From Lachnospiraceae bacterium (GTDB lineage: Bacteria; Bacillota; Clostridia; Lachnospirales; Lachnospiraceae): a stretch of DNA of 64,000 nucleotides. Under the pieces are notes generated by a model. That model worked only from the letters and a program-made list of their open reading frames with translations, had not been told where the DNA came from and ran no database searches. Location of the stretch: assembly GCA_030526405.1 (NCBI GenBank), contig JAUNCZ010000003.1, positions 43,765 through 107,764 on the forward strand, in the 5' to 3' direction. Position 1 is the first letter of the stretch. Every line of letters starts with the position of its first letter. Made by a program: the position numbers and the translations under genes. This document shows, in pieces, positions 51,638 to 61,668 of the stretch.

Positions 51638-53210
51638 ATTTTCTCTGCTGCTCCTCTAATCTCTGTCTGCGGATCCACTGATCCTTCAGCTCCCGCTCTC
51701 TTTCTGCAGGATCCATATATTCCTGAGTTCTCAGCTCCTGCATATCATATAAAGGCCTTGTACTCTGATCCTGACCACCATATGCCGTTCCCGGTCTCTG
51801 GCCCTGCTCAACATATGCTGCTCCTGGTCTCTGACCCTGCTCCCGGGCTTCTCTCTGCTGTCTTGCTGCTGCAGCCTGTCTTTTTCTTCTGATGAAGCGC
51901 AGTGCATCATCCTCATCCTCCCGAAGGATATAAAGTCCCTGAATAATGGAGATCATAAAGATGGTACACATAACAGAACTTCCGCCATAGCTCACCAGAG
52001 GAAGGGTAACACCTGTCATGGGGATAAACTTTGTTGTACCTCCGATGGTAAGGAACACCTGGAAACAGTACTCCGTTCCAAGACCAATAGCCACCAGCTT
52101 GTAGAAGGGCTCCTTAAGCTTCATGGAGATATTGACAATCAGAAAATACATACCCATGCAGAGGAGGATCAGACAGATTCCAAAAAGAATTCCCATCTCC
52201 TCACAGATTGCCGCATAGGTAAAATCCACCCTTGCCAGAGGGATCATCTCCGGGGAACCCAGAAAGAGTCCTGTTCCGAACCATCCTCCGGCACATACAC
52301 CGAAAAGAGCCTGGACGATCTGATAGCCTGTACCCTGATAATCAGCAAAAGGATCTCTCCATACATGGAAGCGGACTCTGATATGACTGAAAAGCTTATA
52401 GGCAACCACTGAGGCTGCACCCATTCCGCCCAGACCCAGGGCTGCATAGCCCGCCTTTCCGGTGGCCACATAGACCATAACCACGTAGGCCATAAAATAG
52501 ATCAGCGCCGCTCCAAGATCCTTGGATAATACAAGAATAATCACATGGAGAGCTGCCACTCCTGTTGTAATGGCCACCTGTCTGAAATCAGTTACCTCCC
52601 GCAGCATGCCTGCAATGAAGAATACGAAGGTAATCTTCACAAACTCGGAAAACTGGAAGGTGATACCTCCAATCTCGATGGACAGATTGGCGCCTCCGCT
52701 CACCTTGGACAGAGCAAGAACTGCCGTCAGAAGCAGGATGCCCACCACTCCATAGACCCAGGGGATCTGTCTGATAAACCGTACCTTTCTTACGATTACC
52801 GGTATCAGCATAGACAACGTGGTGGATACAGCCACGATCAGAAGCTGCTTGATGGCATAGCTGATTCCCAGTCTGGTCTGGATCACAAAGCCCACAGACA
52901 ACAGCATACACATGGTATTCACCAGAATCAGGGAGGCTCTTCTGTACACCAGCCTGTACATTGCCTGAACAAGAAGGATATAGATGATCACTCCCAGATA
53001 GATCATGACCATCTCCGTCTGTTCCTTCACCAGAAACATTACCACATAGGCAAGAAAATTAAAGAACAGCATCAGAATGATCTGCTTGCGCATGATTCTT
53101 GTTTTCGCCTCTTCATTCTTATATTTCAATACCATAAAGGTTTCCAGCGTAAAAAGAACCATGATCAGCAGAAGCAGATATTTCGATACTTCAACAACGA
53201 TTTTTACCAT
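51543..53210 (-). CDS. FtsW/RodA/SpoVE-type glycan polymerase with long C-terminal tail
   Basis: A 555-residue SEDS protein with about ten membrane helices. 'GGTTKFIPMTGVTLPLVSYG' and 'LSKDLGAALIYF' are family signatures, the latter holding the catalytic Asp. The last 130 residues are an added cytosolic tail. It contains a short repeat (QGQRPGAAY, QGQRPGTAY) and then a charged Arg/Glu/Gln coiled-coil. Forms a pair with the downstream PBP, overlapping it by 95 bases. Confidence 0.88.
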   Translation of the reverse strand: MVKIVVEVSKYLLLLIMVLFTLETFMVLKYKNEEAKTRIMRKQIILMLFFNFLAYVVMFLVKEQTEMVMIYLGVIIYILLVQAMYRLVYRRASLILVNTMCMLLSVGFVIQTRLGISYAIKQLLIVAVSTTLSMLIPVIVRKVRFIRQIPWVYGVVGILLLTAVLALSKVSGGANLSIEIGGITFQFSEFVKITFVFFIAGMLREVTDFRQVAITTGVAALHVIILVLSKDLGAALIYFMAYVVMVYVATGKAGYAALGLGGMGAASVVAYKLFSHIRVRFHVWRDPFADYQGTGYQIVQALFGVCAGGWFGTGLFLGSPEMIPLARVDFTYAAICEEMGILFGICLILLCMGMYFLIVNISMKLKEPFYKLVAIGLGTEYCFQVFLTIGGTTKFIPMTGVTLPLVSYGGSSVMCTIFMISIIQGLYILREDEDDALRFIRRKRQAAAARQQREAREQGQRPGAAYVEQGQRPGTAYGGQDQSTRPLYDMQELRTQEYMDPAERERELKDQWIRRQRLEEQQRKYEEEKRRVEQSGVPEDLEQRINEETEKSIHW

Positions 53211-53213
53211 AGT

Positions 53214-55406
53214 TTATTCTACTCCTCGTTTAAAATGCCCTCTTGTTGATTCTGGAAGGTTTTCGCCGCCTTCCTCTCTTCCCTTCACAAATACATTTAC
53301 ACAGGCCTTCACAACAGAAGCAGCTTCCTTTCCTCTCTCCGTTGTGAGATGTACTCGCAGAGATGCTGCTCCCAGAGCGCGAACCCGATCTGCATCCTTA
53401 AGCAGACTGGTGGGAAGACTGTTGTAGATCACATTGTAGCAGCTGTCACAGACGCAGCGCACCGGGAAGGTCATTCCCTTTCTGTCCTTCAGACTCAGTG
53501 AAGCAAAGGCCCTTGTGCACTGATCCATATTTTTCTTCAGGCACTGGGCAGTAATCATCATAGGTGTACGTCCGTAGACCACCAGCTCACTGCAGCTGTT
53601 ATCCCGGTCTCTGATCTCCCTTGCATTCAGTTCCACAGGAACTGTATCCAGGGCAAATCCATTGCCTCTGTAGAAACTCTGGGCCTGACTGTTCAGTGTG
53701 TAGATGCAGTAATCCAGCATACAATGCTCCGCCAGACCCTGCATTTTCATCCGGGCGGCAGATTCAGGACTTCTCACCACAAAGCAGTCCACACCCAGCT
53801 CCAACATCTCTTTAAGACAGTTTTTATACCAGTCATCCTCCCGGCCCCTGACCATATAGGGCAGCGCGATCCGAAGCTTCACAGCCTTCAACTCTGCCAG
53901 GAGCTGCTTCACAGACTCCAGAGGCTTTTTCCTGTCAAGAAAGCTGATGGGAACACAGATTCCGGTGATTCCAGGAATACCGCAGACGCTTTTCAGCTGC
54001 TCTTCCGTTTCTGTCATCACCCAGAGTCCCTCTGTCTGTCTGTCTTTTCCAATCTCCGGAGAACTCAGTTCCACCGCCTGCTGATCCGGAGCATTTCTGG
54101 CAAATGATGCAGCAAGAGCCTGATCCAGCTGCTCCATTCCCTCTCTTCTCAGCTCATTCAGCAGCTGCATAGGAACAAAGAGATCCTCATCCATCTCAAT
54201 TTCAAGGGTATCAAAGAAAAATGGTGCATTGCCCGTCTTATGAAGCTGGGCAGTTACCCTCTCTCTGGATACCGGCTGATTCTGAGCCTTCTGAATCCCC
54301 GCCTTCTCCACAACGGCCTGACAGTCCTCCAGCAGCAGCACCAGTCTGGCAGGCTCTCCGTAATGCAGTGTAAGATATCCCTGCATACCTCTCTGAAGTT
54401 TTTTCCCCTTCCAGTCCTTTCTGATCTTTTCATAAAGAAGATTGCTGTTTTTCTGTTTTGCATCTGTCAGCTTTGCATTTTTCAGAGCCATCATATGCTT
54501 TCCGTTGCGCACCTTAAAATAGCTCTGATGAAAACCATCTCTGTTAAAGAGATCATACAGCAGGTCCATATCCTGCTTTTCCACTCTGAATTTCTCCGGA
54601 TATTCAGCAAGAAAATCCAGATATTTTCTGTACACAGAGACAACACCCGCTGTGTACTCCGGCTTTTTCATTCGACCCTCGATCTTCAGGGAACAGACTC
54701 CTGCATCCAGAATCTCCGGCAGCAGTTCAAGGGTACACATATCCTTTGTATTCAGCGGATAGGCCGTATTTGGTCCGTTCAGTCTCTTTCCCTTTTCATA
54801 GACCTCGTAGGGCAGACGGCAGGTTCCGGCACATCTTCCCCTGTTTCCGCTTCGCCCACCGATGAGACTGCTCATCAGGCACATTCCAGAATAGCTGTAG
54901 CAGAGCGCTCCGTGAATGAAGCACTCAATTTCCAGGCCAGTGGTTTTATAGATTTCCCGGATTTCTTCCAGTGACAGTTCTCTGGCAGGTACCACTCGAG
55001 TAAGTCCCTCCTGCTTCATCAGCTCCGCCGAAGCAGCTCCTGAAATTGCCATCTGAGTGCTGCCGTGTACCGGAAGCTCAGGAAACCAGGTGCGCAGTGC
55101 GTGCACCACTCCCAGATCCTGCACAATCACACCGTCCAGTCCCTCTCTGTAATAGGGCAGAAGATACCGGTACAGTTCTTCCTCCAGCTCCTGCTCCTTC
55201 AGCAGCGTATTCACTGTCATATATAATTTCTTATCCTGGCGATGCACCAGGTCAATGGCTCTGCAAAGATCTTCCTCATTCAGATTATCTGCATATGCCC
55301 TTGCTCCAAATTTTGCCCCTCCCAGATACACTGCATCTGCTCCGGAAATCAGAGCCGCTTCCAGTGCCTCAAAGGAGCCGGCAGGAGCCAGTAATTCTGC
55401 ATTCAT
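53214..55406 (-). CDS. U32 family peptidase (RlhA-like)
   Basis: A 730-residue protein. 'LLAPAGSFEALEAALISGAD' opens the U32 domain; the signature 'ECFIHGALCYSYSGMCLMSS' near residue 165 has the conserved Cys pair, and 'CRLPYE' follows. The C-terminal half resembles the added domains of long U32 proteins. Long members include RlhA, which takes part in 23S rRNA hydroxylation, so an RNA role is at least as likely as proteolysis. Sits 3 bases ahead of the ftsW-like gene. Confidence 0.88.
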   Translation of the reverse strand: MNAELLAPAGSFEALEAALISGADAVYLGGAKFGARAYADNLNEEDLCRAIDLVHRQDKKLYMTVNTLLKEQELEEELYRYLLPYYREGLDGVIVQDLGVVHALRTWFPELPVHGSTQMAISGAASAELMKQEGLTRVVPARELSLEEIREIYKTTGLEIECFIHGALCYSYSGMCLMSSLIGGRSGNRGRCAGTCRLPYEVYEKGKRLNGPNTAYPLNTKDMCTLELLPEILDAGVCSLKIEGRMKKPEYTAGVVSVYRKYLDFLAEYPEKFRVEKQDMDLLYDLFNRDGFHQSYFKVRNGKHMMALKNAKLTDAKQKNSNLLYEKIRKDWKGKKLQRGMQGYLTLHYGEPARLVLLLEDCQAVVEKAGIQKAQNQPVSRERVTAQLHKTGNAPFFFDTLEIEMDEDLFVPMQLLNELRREGMEQLDQALAASFARNAPDQQAVELSSPEIGKDRQTEGLWVMTETEEQLKSVCGIPGITGICVPISFLDRKKPLESVKQLLAELKAVKLRIALPYMVRGREDDWYKNCLKEMLELGVDCFVVRSPESAARMKMQGLAEHCMLDYCIYTLNSQAQSFYRGNGFALDTVPVELNAREIRDRDNSCSELVVYGRTPMMITAQCLKKNMDQCTRAFASLSLKDRKGMTFPVRCVCDSCYNVIYNSLPTSLLKDADRVRALGAASLRVHLTTERGKEAASVVKACVNVFVKGREEGGENLPESTRGHFKRGVE

Positions 55407-55490
55407 ATGTTATCTCCTTTTAGTTCTCCATTAAGAGAAAAAGAGACTGCCCATTCGAAATACGATCAGCAGCCCCTCTACTATCTATCA

Positions 55491-55898
55491 TTATTTTAAC
55501 AGTTCTTCCATTTCCTGATTCAAACGCTCAATCTGCTCCTTCAGTACAGCATTCTCCGCCAGGAGCTGTTCGTTCTCCTCCTTCAGCTGATCCACCTGAA
55601 TCTGAGCGGCGATCAGATCATGCTTGATATCATATGCCTCTCGGTCTCTGGACTCCATATCCGCTTCCACGGAATCGGCACGTTTTTTTGCCTTGAAATA
55701 ATCATCTGCAATATTCAGCGCCAGAAGTGTGGACTTTGTATCCGGTGACTGTCTGTTATAGCCGGACAGCGCGTGAAGATCCTCGATTTTATTATTAAGA
55801 TAGGATGCCACTCTCTGCAGATACTCTTCACTTTCATATCCGCACAGGGTAACGATCTTTCCGTCAATCAGAACTTTTATTGTATTCTTAGAAGCCAT
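55491..55898 (-). CDS. zapA: Cell division protein ZapA
   Basis: A 135-residue FtsZ-ring stabilizer. 'IKVLIDGKIVTLCGYESEEY' and 'QRVASYLNNKIEDLHALSGY' match the ZapA N-terminal domain; the second half is a long coiled-coil ('QVDQLKEENEQLLAENAVLK'). Upstream of the U32 gene on the same strand. Confidence 0.9.
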   Translation of the reverse strand: MASKNTIKVLIDGKIVTLCGYESEEYLQRVASYLNNKIEDLHALSGYNRQSPDTKSTLLALNIADDYFKAKKRADSVEADMESRDREAYDIKHDLIAAQIQVDQLKEENEQLLAENAVLKEQIERLNQEMEELLK

Positions 55899-55990
55899 AT
55901 ATACCTCTCTCCTCTGTGTGTTCTGTTTCTAATATACCGTACTTTCTGTTGGAAAACAACTGGCATTTCCTGAAATCTCAGCCCGCCTGT

Positions 55991-56998
55991 CTAATCCTCC
56001 CGGGGCTTTTGAATTCCCAGATGGACATAGGCCGCATCCGCTGCCACACGCCCCCTTGGAGTTCTGTTCAGAAAACCATTCTTGATCAGATAGGGTTCAT
56101 ATACATCCTCAATGGTGCCACTGTCCTCTCCAATGGCAGCCGAAAGGGTATCCAGGCCCACCGGACCTCCACCAAATTTCTCAATGATGGTGCGCAGAAG
56201 CATTCTGTCTGTCTGATCCAGACCGCATCTGTCCACCTCCAGAAGATCCAGGGCAAGGGAAGCCACCTCCCCTGTGATATGACCGTCATACTGAATCTGG
56301 GCAAAATCTCTGACACGCTTCAGCAGTCTGTTGGCAAGACGGGGAGTACCCCTGGAACGCTTTGCCATCTCTGCCGCTCCCTCTTCATCAATCTCCACTC
56401 CCAGCACCCCTGCTGAATTTTTGATGATCTGTCCCAGTTCCTGGGGGGTATAAAATTCCAGATGATGGATTACGCCAAAACGATCCCGCAGCGGGGCTGT
56501 CAGAAGTCCCGCTCTTGTGGTTGCACCCACCAGAGTAAAGCGTGGCAGATCCAGTCGCATGGAGCGGGCAGAGGAGCCCTTACCGATCATAATGTCAATG
56601 GCATAGTCCTCCATTGCCGGATACAACACCTCCTCCACCTGACGGTTCAGCCTGTGAATCTCATCCACAAAAAGCACGTCTCCGTCCTGGAGACCATTCA
56701 GGATTGCCGCCATCTCTCCCGGTTTTTCAATGGCAGGACCTGAGGTCACCTTCAGATGGGTGCCCATCTCATTGGCGATAATTCCCGCCAGAGTGGTCTT
56801 ACCAAGTCCCGGAGGTCCATAAAACAGCACATGGTCCAATACATCTCCTCGCTGCTTAGCCGCCTGGATGTAAATCTTCAGATTCTTTTTTGCCTTCTCC
56901 TGTCCAATATACTGATCCAGTGTCTGAGGTCGGAGACTGCCCTCGATCCGACGATCCTCCGCCATAACATCTGTTGTTATTATTCGTTTCTTTTCCAT
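55991..56998 (-). CDS. ruvB: Holliday junction branch migration ATPase RuvB
   Basis: A 335-residue AAA+ motor. '[20 protein letters not shown]', Walker A 'GPPGLGKT' (61-68), Walker B '[10 protein letters not shown]' and sensor '[10 protein letters not shown]' are complete. The C-terminal winged helix includes '[17 protein letters not shown]'. Follows ruvA by 27 bases; ruvC is not in the window. Confidence 0.96.
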   Translation of the reverse strand: MEKKRIITTDVMAEDRRIEGSLRPQTLDQYIGQEKAKKNLKIYIQAAKQRGDVLDHVLFYGPPGLGKTTLAGIIANEMGTHLKVTSGPAIEKPGEMAAILNGLQDGDVLFVDEIHRLNRQVEEVLYPAMEDYAIDIMIGKGSSARSMRLDLPRFTLVGATTRAGLLTAPLRDRFGVIHHLEFYTPQELGQIIKNSAGVLGVEIDEEGAAEMAKRSRGTPRLANRLLKRVRDFAQIQYDGHITGEVASLALDLLEVDRCGLDQTDRMLLRTIIEKFGGGPVGLDTLSAAIGEDSGTIEDVYEPYLIKNGFLNRTPRGRVAADAAYVHLGIQKPRED

Positions 56999-57025
56999 AC
57001 TCGTCCTCTGCAGCCTTCTCCTTCA

Positions 57026-57649
57026 TCAGAAAATATATTTCAGGGCCTGCTTCAGGATCATCTCTGAATCCATGGAAGCATCCGCACCAACTCTCTTCAC
57101 CGCCTGCAATGCCTCTGTGCCGGAATATCCCAGCGCCACCAGTGCCTGTACTGCATCTGCCTCCGCTTCCTTATCTGCTCCCGCATCATCAGAATGGAGT
57201 TCCTCTGCTCCACCAGCCCCAAGCTTTTTCTCAAATGCTTCCTCAAGGCTGAATTTATCCTTCAGCTCCAGGATCAGCTTCTGAGCTGTTTTCTTTCCGA
57301 TTCCCGGCGCCTTGGAAATAGCTGCCGCATCATCGGAGAGCACAGCAAACCGGAGGGTGTCAGCGGAAAGGGTGGAAAGAATACCAAGAGCCGCCTTGGG
57401 CCCCACACCATTTACTCCCAGCAAAAGCTTGAACACCTGCAGATCGTCTCTTGTAAGAAACCCAAACAGAGTAATGGCATCCTCCTTCACATTCATATAG
57501 GTAAAAATCTTCCTTTTTTCCCCGGTACACACCCTGTCCAGACAGGAGGCCGGCATGAGGATCCTGAAACCGACCCCATCCCTGTCCAGATACAGACAGT
57601 CTGCCTCTATCTCTTCTATTGTTCCTTTAATATATCCAATCATTTTCAA
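57026..57649 (-). CDS. ruvA: Holliday junction DNA-binding protein RuvA
   Basis: A 207-residue tetrameric junction binder. OB domain start 'MIGYIKGTIEEIEADCLYLD', helix-hairpin-helix motifs 'VNGVGPKAALGIL' and 'APGIGKKTAQKLILELKDK', and a C-terminal RuvB-contact domain ('ALVALGYSGTEALQAVKRV'). The linker before the last domain is acidic and longer than usual. Confidence 0.95.
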   Translation of the reverse strand: MKMIGYIKGTIEEIEADCLYLDRDGVGFRILMPASCLDRVCTGEKRKIFTYMNVKEDAITLFGFLTRDDLQVFKLLLGVNGVGPKAALGILSTLSADTLRFAVLSDDAAAISKAPGIGKKTAQKLILELKDKFSLEEAFEKKLGAGGAEELHSDDAGADKEAEADAVQALVALGYSGTEALQAVKRVGADASMDSEMILKQALKYIF

Positions 57650-57832
57650 TCTCCTGTATCCATACCCTGCCCCTTCTGATTCCAGGACTGAAATCGGGCA
57701 TCCTCTTCCAGGGTATATTTATGATATCGTATCACAAGAACAAATGTTTGGCAACCAGAACAATAGGAAGATGTCCTCTCTTTGCAATCCCTCCTGCTTT
57801 CTGCTAGGATGAGAGCAAGGAGGATTAACCAT

Positions 57833-58906
57833 ATGATCATACAGACACATACACTGAAGCAGGACATACTTCCCTTCCCTGCGGAAGCATTTCCCACTGA
57901 TGCCCTGTTTTTTGATATTGAGACCACCGGTCTCTCCCATCGCACCTCCCATCTGTATCTGGTGGGTGCCATCTATAAAAAAAATGAAGAATTTCTGCTG
58001 ACCCAGTGGTTTCTCCAGCGTCCCTCTGAGGAAAAACAGCTGCTGGAGGAATTTGCTGAGCTTCTGAAGGAGTTCTCTTCCGTGATCCACTATAACGGTC
58101 AGTCCTTTGACATCCCTTATCTCCAGGACAGATGCGCCCACTGGCAGCTGCCGGATCCATTTTCAGATGACTCCGGCATCAGAAGCACGGACCTGTACCG
58201 GGAACTGCGTCCCATGAAACAGCTGTTTTCCCTGTCCTCCATGAAACAGAAGGATATGGAGACTTTCCTGTGCTGTCACCGGCAGGACCAGTTCAGCGGA
58301 AAGGAACTGATCCAGGTATATCACACCTATCTGCAGACTGCAGGGGAAGAGGAGCTGAAGCTTCTGCTGCTTCATAATCACGATGATCTGCTGGGAATGC
58401 TGCCCATCTACCAGCTGTATATCTTTCTGAAAACGCTGAAAGAGAAGCCGCTTCAGCCCTCCCTCCGTTTGCAGCAGAATCTTCTGATTCTGGAAGCCCA
58501 TACAGAGCTTCCCTGTCCTGCAATGCTGAAGATAACCCGGGAGGATCTCTCCCTTTCCATCAAAGAAAACCGCATTCTGGTTACCCTTCAGGGATATCAG
58601 GGCTGTTTCCGCCATTACTACAGCAATTACAGGGACTATTTCTATCTCCCTCTGGAGGACACTGCCATCCACAAAAGTGTTGGCATCTATGTGGATCCCT
58701 CCTGTCGGGAGAAAGCCAGAGCAGATACCTGTTACACAAAAAAAGAGGGCCTCTTCTTCTTCCAGCCCACCCCCCTGTTCCTGCCTGATTTCCGCCAGGA
58801 CAGGAGAAAGGGTCCCTCCTTTTTCCTGGCTGAGCAGCCACAGCAGAATCCGGAGCTGCTGCCTCTCTATCTGCAGGAGCTTCTGCTCTTTATTTTGCAC
58901 CGGTAA
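57833..58906 (+). CDS. YprB-type exonuclease (RNase H-like, DEDD)
   Basis: About 357 residues. The exonuclease core starts 'DALFFDIETTGLSHRTSHLY' with Asp28 and Glu30; 'HYNGQSFDIPYLQDRC' supplies the next Asp and 'LLHNHDDLLGMLPIYQL' the last. The C-terminal 150 residues are not assigned. Start at 57833 has AAGGAGG 9 bases ahead. It is divergent from ruvAB, the only plus-strand gene in this neighbourhood. Target (DNA or RNA) unknown. Confidence 0.85.
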   Translation: MIIQTHTLKQDILPFPAEAFPTDALFFDIETTGLSHRTSHLYLVGAIYKKNEEFLLTQWFLQRPSEEKQLLEEFAELLKEFSSVIHYNGQSFDIPYLQDRCAHWQLPDPFSDDSGIRSTDLYRELRPMKQLFSLSSMKQKDMETFLCCHRQDQFSGKELIQVYHTYLQTAGEEELKLLLLHNHDDLLGMLPIYQLYIFLKTLKEKPLQPSLRLQQNLLILEAHTELPCPAMLKITREDLSLSIKENRILVTLQGYQGCFRHYYSNYRDYFYLPLEDTAIHKSVGIYVDPSCREKARADTCYTKKEGLFFFQPTPLFLPDFRQDRRKGPSFFLAEQPQQNPELLPLYLQELLLFILHR

Positions 58907-58946
58907 AGAAGCAGAAAACCAGATCGCTCTTTTCCAAAAACACAAA

Positions 58947-58976
58947 AGGGAGTTGTCAAAAGACAACTCCCTAAGT
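58947..58976 (-). terminator. Terminator of the cmk-ispH-rpsA cluster
   Basis: AGGGAGTTGTC/GACAACTCCCT with a 4-base loop; TTTTG follows on the minus strand. Confidence 0.8.
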
Positions 58977-58995
58977 GTTTGTATTCGATTGGAAA

Positions 58996-60081
58996 TTACT
59001 CCTCTACTGGAGCCTCCTCAGCTGGAGCAGCTTTCTCAAGAGCTTTCATGCTCAGAGAAATTTTCTGATCCTCTCCGTTGAAATCAACAACCTTAGCCTC
59101 GATTACCTGTCCTGCAGACAGTACATCAGCTGGTTTCTCAACGTGCTCTCTGGAGATCTGAGAAACATGAAGAAGTGCGTCAACACCTGGCTCAAGCTCT
59201 ACGAATGCACCGAACTCAGTCATACGAGCAACTTTACCCTCAACAATGTTTCCTACAGCATATTTCTGATCTGCGTTCAGCCATGGGTTCTGATCGTCAA
59301 ATTTCAGAGACAGAGCAACTTTTGTACCGTTGATCTCTTTGATCAGTACGTTCAGAGTCTCACCAACTTTGAGAACTTTCTTAGGATTCTCAACACGTCC
59401 CCAGGACATCTCAGAGATGTGAAGCAGTCCGTCTACGCCACCGAGATCGATGAATGCACCGAAATCTGTAACATTTTTAACAGTACCCTCAACAACATCA
59501 CCAGCCTGGATGCGTGAGAACAGCTCCTCCTGAAGTTTAGCTTTCTCAGCAACGATCAGCTGTTTTCTGTCGCCGATGATTCTTCTTCTTCTTGGGTTGA
59601 ACTCTGTGATCACGAAGCTGATCTCCTGATCAGCGTATTTGTTGAGATCTCTCTCATACATATCAGATACAAGGCTAGCTGGGATGAATACTCTTGTCTC
59701 CTCAACAGTAACGCTAAGTCCACCGTTAAGAACCTGAGTAACTTTAGCTGTAAGAACCTCTTTGTTCTCAAATGCTTCCTCAAGTCTCTTGTTGACTTTC
59801 TCTGCAGCGAGTCTCTTGTAGGTCAGAAGAACCTGTCCCTCGCCATCATTTACTTTCAGTACTTTTACTTCCATCTTATCACCAGGCTGTGCAACAGTGG
59901 TCATATCGATGGTAGAATCATTGGAATACTCATTCTTGGTAAGAATTCCGTCTGCTTTGTATCCGATATTCAGGATCAGCTGATTCGGTTTAGCATCGAT
60001 AACGGTTCCTTCTACGATCTCACCATTTCTGATGGTCTTTAATGATTCTTCTAACATCTGTTCAAAACTTAATTCTGACAT
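58996..60081 (-). CDS. rpsA: S1 RNA-binding domain protein (30S ribosomal protein S1-like)
   Basis: About 361 residues with four S1 repeats. The third holds 'VEGTVKNVTDFGAFIDLGGV' and the fourth 'VEGKVARMTEFGAFVELEPG'. This four-domain form is usual in Firmicutes, where it aids mRNA binding but is shorter than the six-domain E. coli S1. Start at 60081 has GAGGAGG 8 bases ahead, within the ispH 3' end. Some clostridia fuse IspH and S1; here they are separate but nested closely. Confidence 0.9.
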   Translation of the reverse strand: MSELSFEQMLEESLKTIRNGEIVEGTVIDAKPNQLILNIGYKADGILTKNEYSNDSTIDMTTVAQPGDKMEVKVLKVNDGEGQVLLTYKRLAAEKVNKRLEEAFENKEVLTAKVTQVLNGGLSVTVEETRVFIPASLVSDMYERDLNKYADQEISFVITEFNPRRRRIIGDRKQLIVAEKAKLQEELFSRIQAGDVVEGTVKNVTDFGAFIDLGGVDGLLHISEMSWGRVENPKKVLKVGETLNVLIKEINGTKVALSLKFDDQNPWLNADQKYAVGNIVEGKVARMTEFGAFVELEPGVDALLHVSQISREHVEKPADVLSAGQVIEAKVVDFNGEDQKISLSMKALEKAAPAEEAPVEE

Positions 60082-60913
60082 TTTTTTGAACCTCCTCAAT
60101 AATTTTATTTGGGGTAGATGCCCCCGCTGTAATACCTACATGACAAAAAGATTGAAAAGGCTTGGAATCCAAATCAACGAGTGTCTCTATAAAGTAAGTA
60201 TTGTCACACGATTCCCTGCAGATCTCGTACAATTTCTGGGTATTGGAGCTGTGTCTGCCGCCAATCACCAGCATTGCATCTGAAGCAGCTGCAATCCTTC
60301 GTGCCTCTGCCTGCCGCTCTTCGGTAGCGTTGCAGACAGTATTAATAACAGTACTATCATAAAACTTTTTGCAAAGAATTTCAACCAATTCTTCAAATTT
60401 CCTGTAATTAAATGTTGTTTGTGCGACAAAAGTTACAAAGGTATCCTGAGATATGGGAAGAGAGTCCAGTTCTGTCTTATCTGACACCACAAATACCGGG
60501 CCAGAAGCCCATCCACAGATGCCCTCCACCTCTGGATGGGAGGCATTTCCGGCAATGATCACCGTTCTTCCCTTTCTGCCCTCCTCCTCCACGATCCTGT
60601 GGATTTTTTTTACAAAAGGACAGGTGGCATCCACCAGTGTAAGACCATTGGCTACAATCTTCTCCTGGACTCTTCTGGAAACACCGTGGGAGCGAATGAT
60701 CACAGTCCCTTCTCTGATCAGCTCCAGCTCCTCCTCTGAACGGATCACCTGTACTCCCTTGTCCTCCAGATCAGACACCACCTGATCGTTATGGATGATG
60801 GGACCAAAGGTATACACACTTCCCTTTGCCTCCTCAGCCTGACGATATACGGTTTCCACTGCACGCTTTACACCAAAGCAGAAACCAGCTGTTTTTGCAA
60901 CTGTAACCTCCAT
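60062..60913 (-). CDS. ispH: 4-hydroxy-3-methylbut-2-enyl diphosphate reductase
   Basis: About 283 residues, the last enzyme of the MEP isoprenoid pathway. The three iron-sulfur Cys are in 'TAGFCFGVKRA' (C12), 'VDATCPFVKKIH' and 'INTVCNATEERQ'. The start is uncertain: 60913 matches the usual MEVTVAKTAGFCFG beginning, while an ATG at 60970 overlaps the cmk stop (TAATG) and would add 19 residues. Its stop overlaps the rpsA start region. Confidence 0.93.
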   Translation of the reverse strand: MEVTVAKTAGFCFGVKRAVETVYRQAEEAKGSVYTFGPIIHNDQVVSDLEDKGVQVIRSEEELELIREGTVIIRSHGVSRRVQEKIVANGLTLVDATCPFVKKIHRIVEEEGRKGRTVIIAGNASHPEVEGICGWASGPVFVVSDKTELDSLPISQDTFVTFVAQTTFNYRKFEELVEILCKKFYDSTVINTVCNATEERQAEARRIAAASDAMLVIGGRHSSNTQKLYEICRESCDNTYFIETLVDLDSKPFQSFCHVGITAGASTPNKIIEEVQKNVRIKF

Positions 60914-60969
60914 ACAGACCTTCTCCTCTTCTGCTGCTCCCCTGTTCCGCCAGAAAAGCAGACCTTTCA

Positions 60970-61644
60970 TTATTCCTGATTCATTCTCTCCCTTGCCAGC
61001 GATACGATCTTTTCCACCACCTGCTCTGCAGTCAGATCTGAAGAATCCAGATACACCGCATCCTCCGCCTGGCAGAGAGGAGCAATCTCTCTGTGCATGT
61101 CCTGATAATCTCGCTGCTCAATGTCCGCTGCGATCTCAGCAAGATCCGGGTCCTGACCCTTATTCTTCAGCTCCAGATATCTTCTTCTGGCACGTTCCTC
61201 CACACTGGCGGTGAGGTAAACCTTCAGAGGTGCTTCCGGAAGTACAGCGGTACCGATATCTCTTCCGTCCATCACCACATTCTGCACCTTTGCAATTTCC
61301 TGCTGCATGCTGGTAAGCTTACGTCTCACACTGCCGTAAGCGCTGGTTTTTGAAGCCAGCATTCCTGCCTTTTCCGCACGTACAGCAGTTGTAACATCCT
61401 CCCCGTTCAGGAAAATGTGCTGTGATCCCTCCTGATGGGCAATGGTAACACTGGCCCCCGGACAGGCACTGTCAATGGCAGATTCATCATCCAGATCAAT
61501 GCCAAGGGAGTCAAAATACAGACCCATGGCACGATACATGGCACCTGTGTCAATGTAGATAAACTGAAGGGCTGCGGCAACCGCCTTAGCCACGGTACTT
61601 TTTCCCGCTCCTGCAGGACCATCCAATGCAATCTGAAAACTCAT
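60970..61644 (-). CDS. cmk: Cytidylate kinase
   Basis: A 224-residue kinase phosphorylating CMP and dCMP. P-loop 'GPAGAGKS' (9-16), 'YIDTGAMYRAMGLY' and 'VVMDGRDIGTAVLP' are standard. It leads the cmk-ispH-rpsA cluster and lies 24 bases behind the flavoprotein gene. Confidence 0.95.
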   Translation of the reverse strand: MSFQIALDGPAGAGKSTVAKAVAAALQFIYIDTGAMYRAMGLYFDSLGIDLDDESAIDSACPGASVTIAHQEGSQHIFLNGEDVTTAVRAEKAGMLASKTSAYGSVRRKLTSMQQEIAKVQNVVMDGRDIGTAVLPEAPLKVYLTASVEERARRRYLELKNKGQDPDLAEIAADIEQRDYQDMHREIAPLCQAEDAVYLDSSDLTAEQVVEKIVSLARERMNQE

Positions 61645-61668
61645 TTCTCTATCCTCTTTCTGATAATC

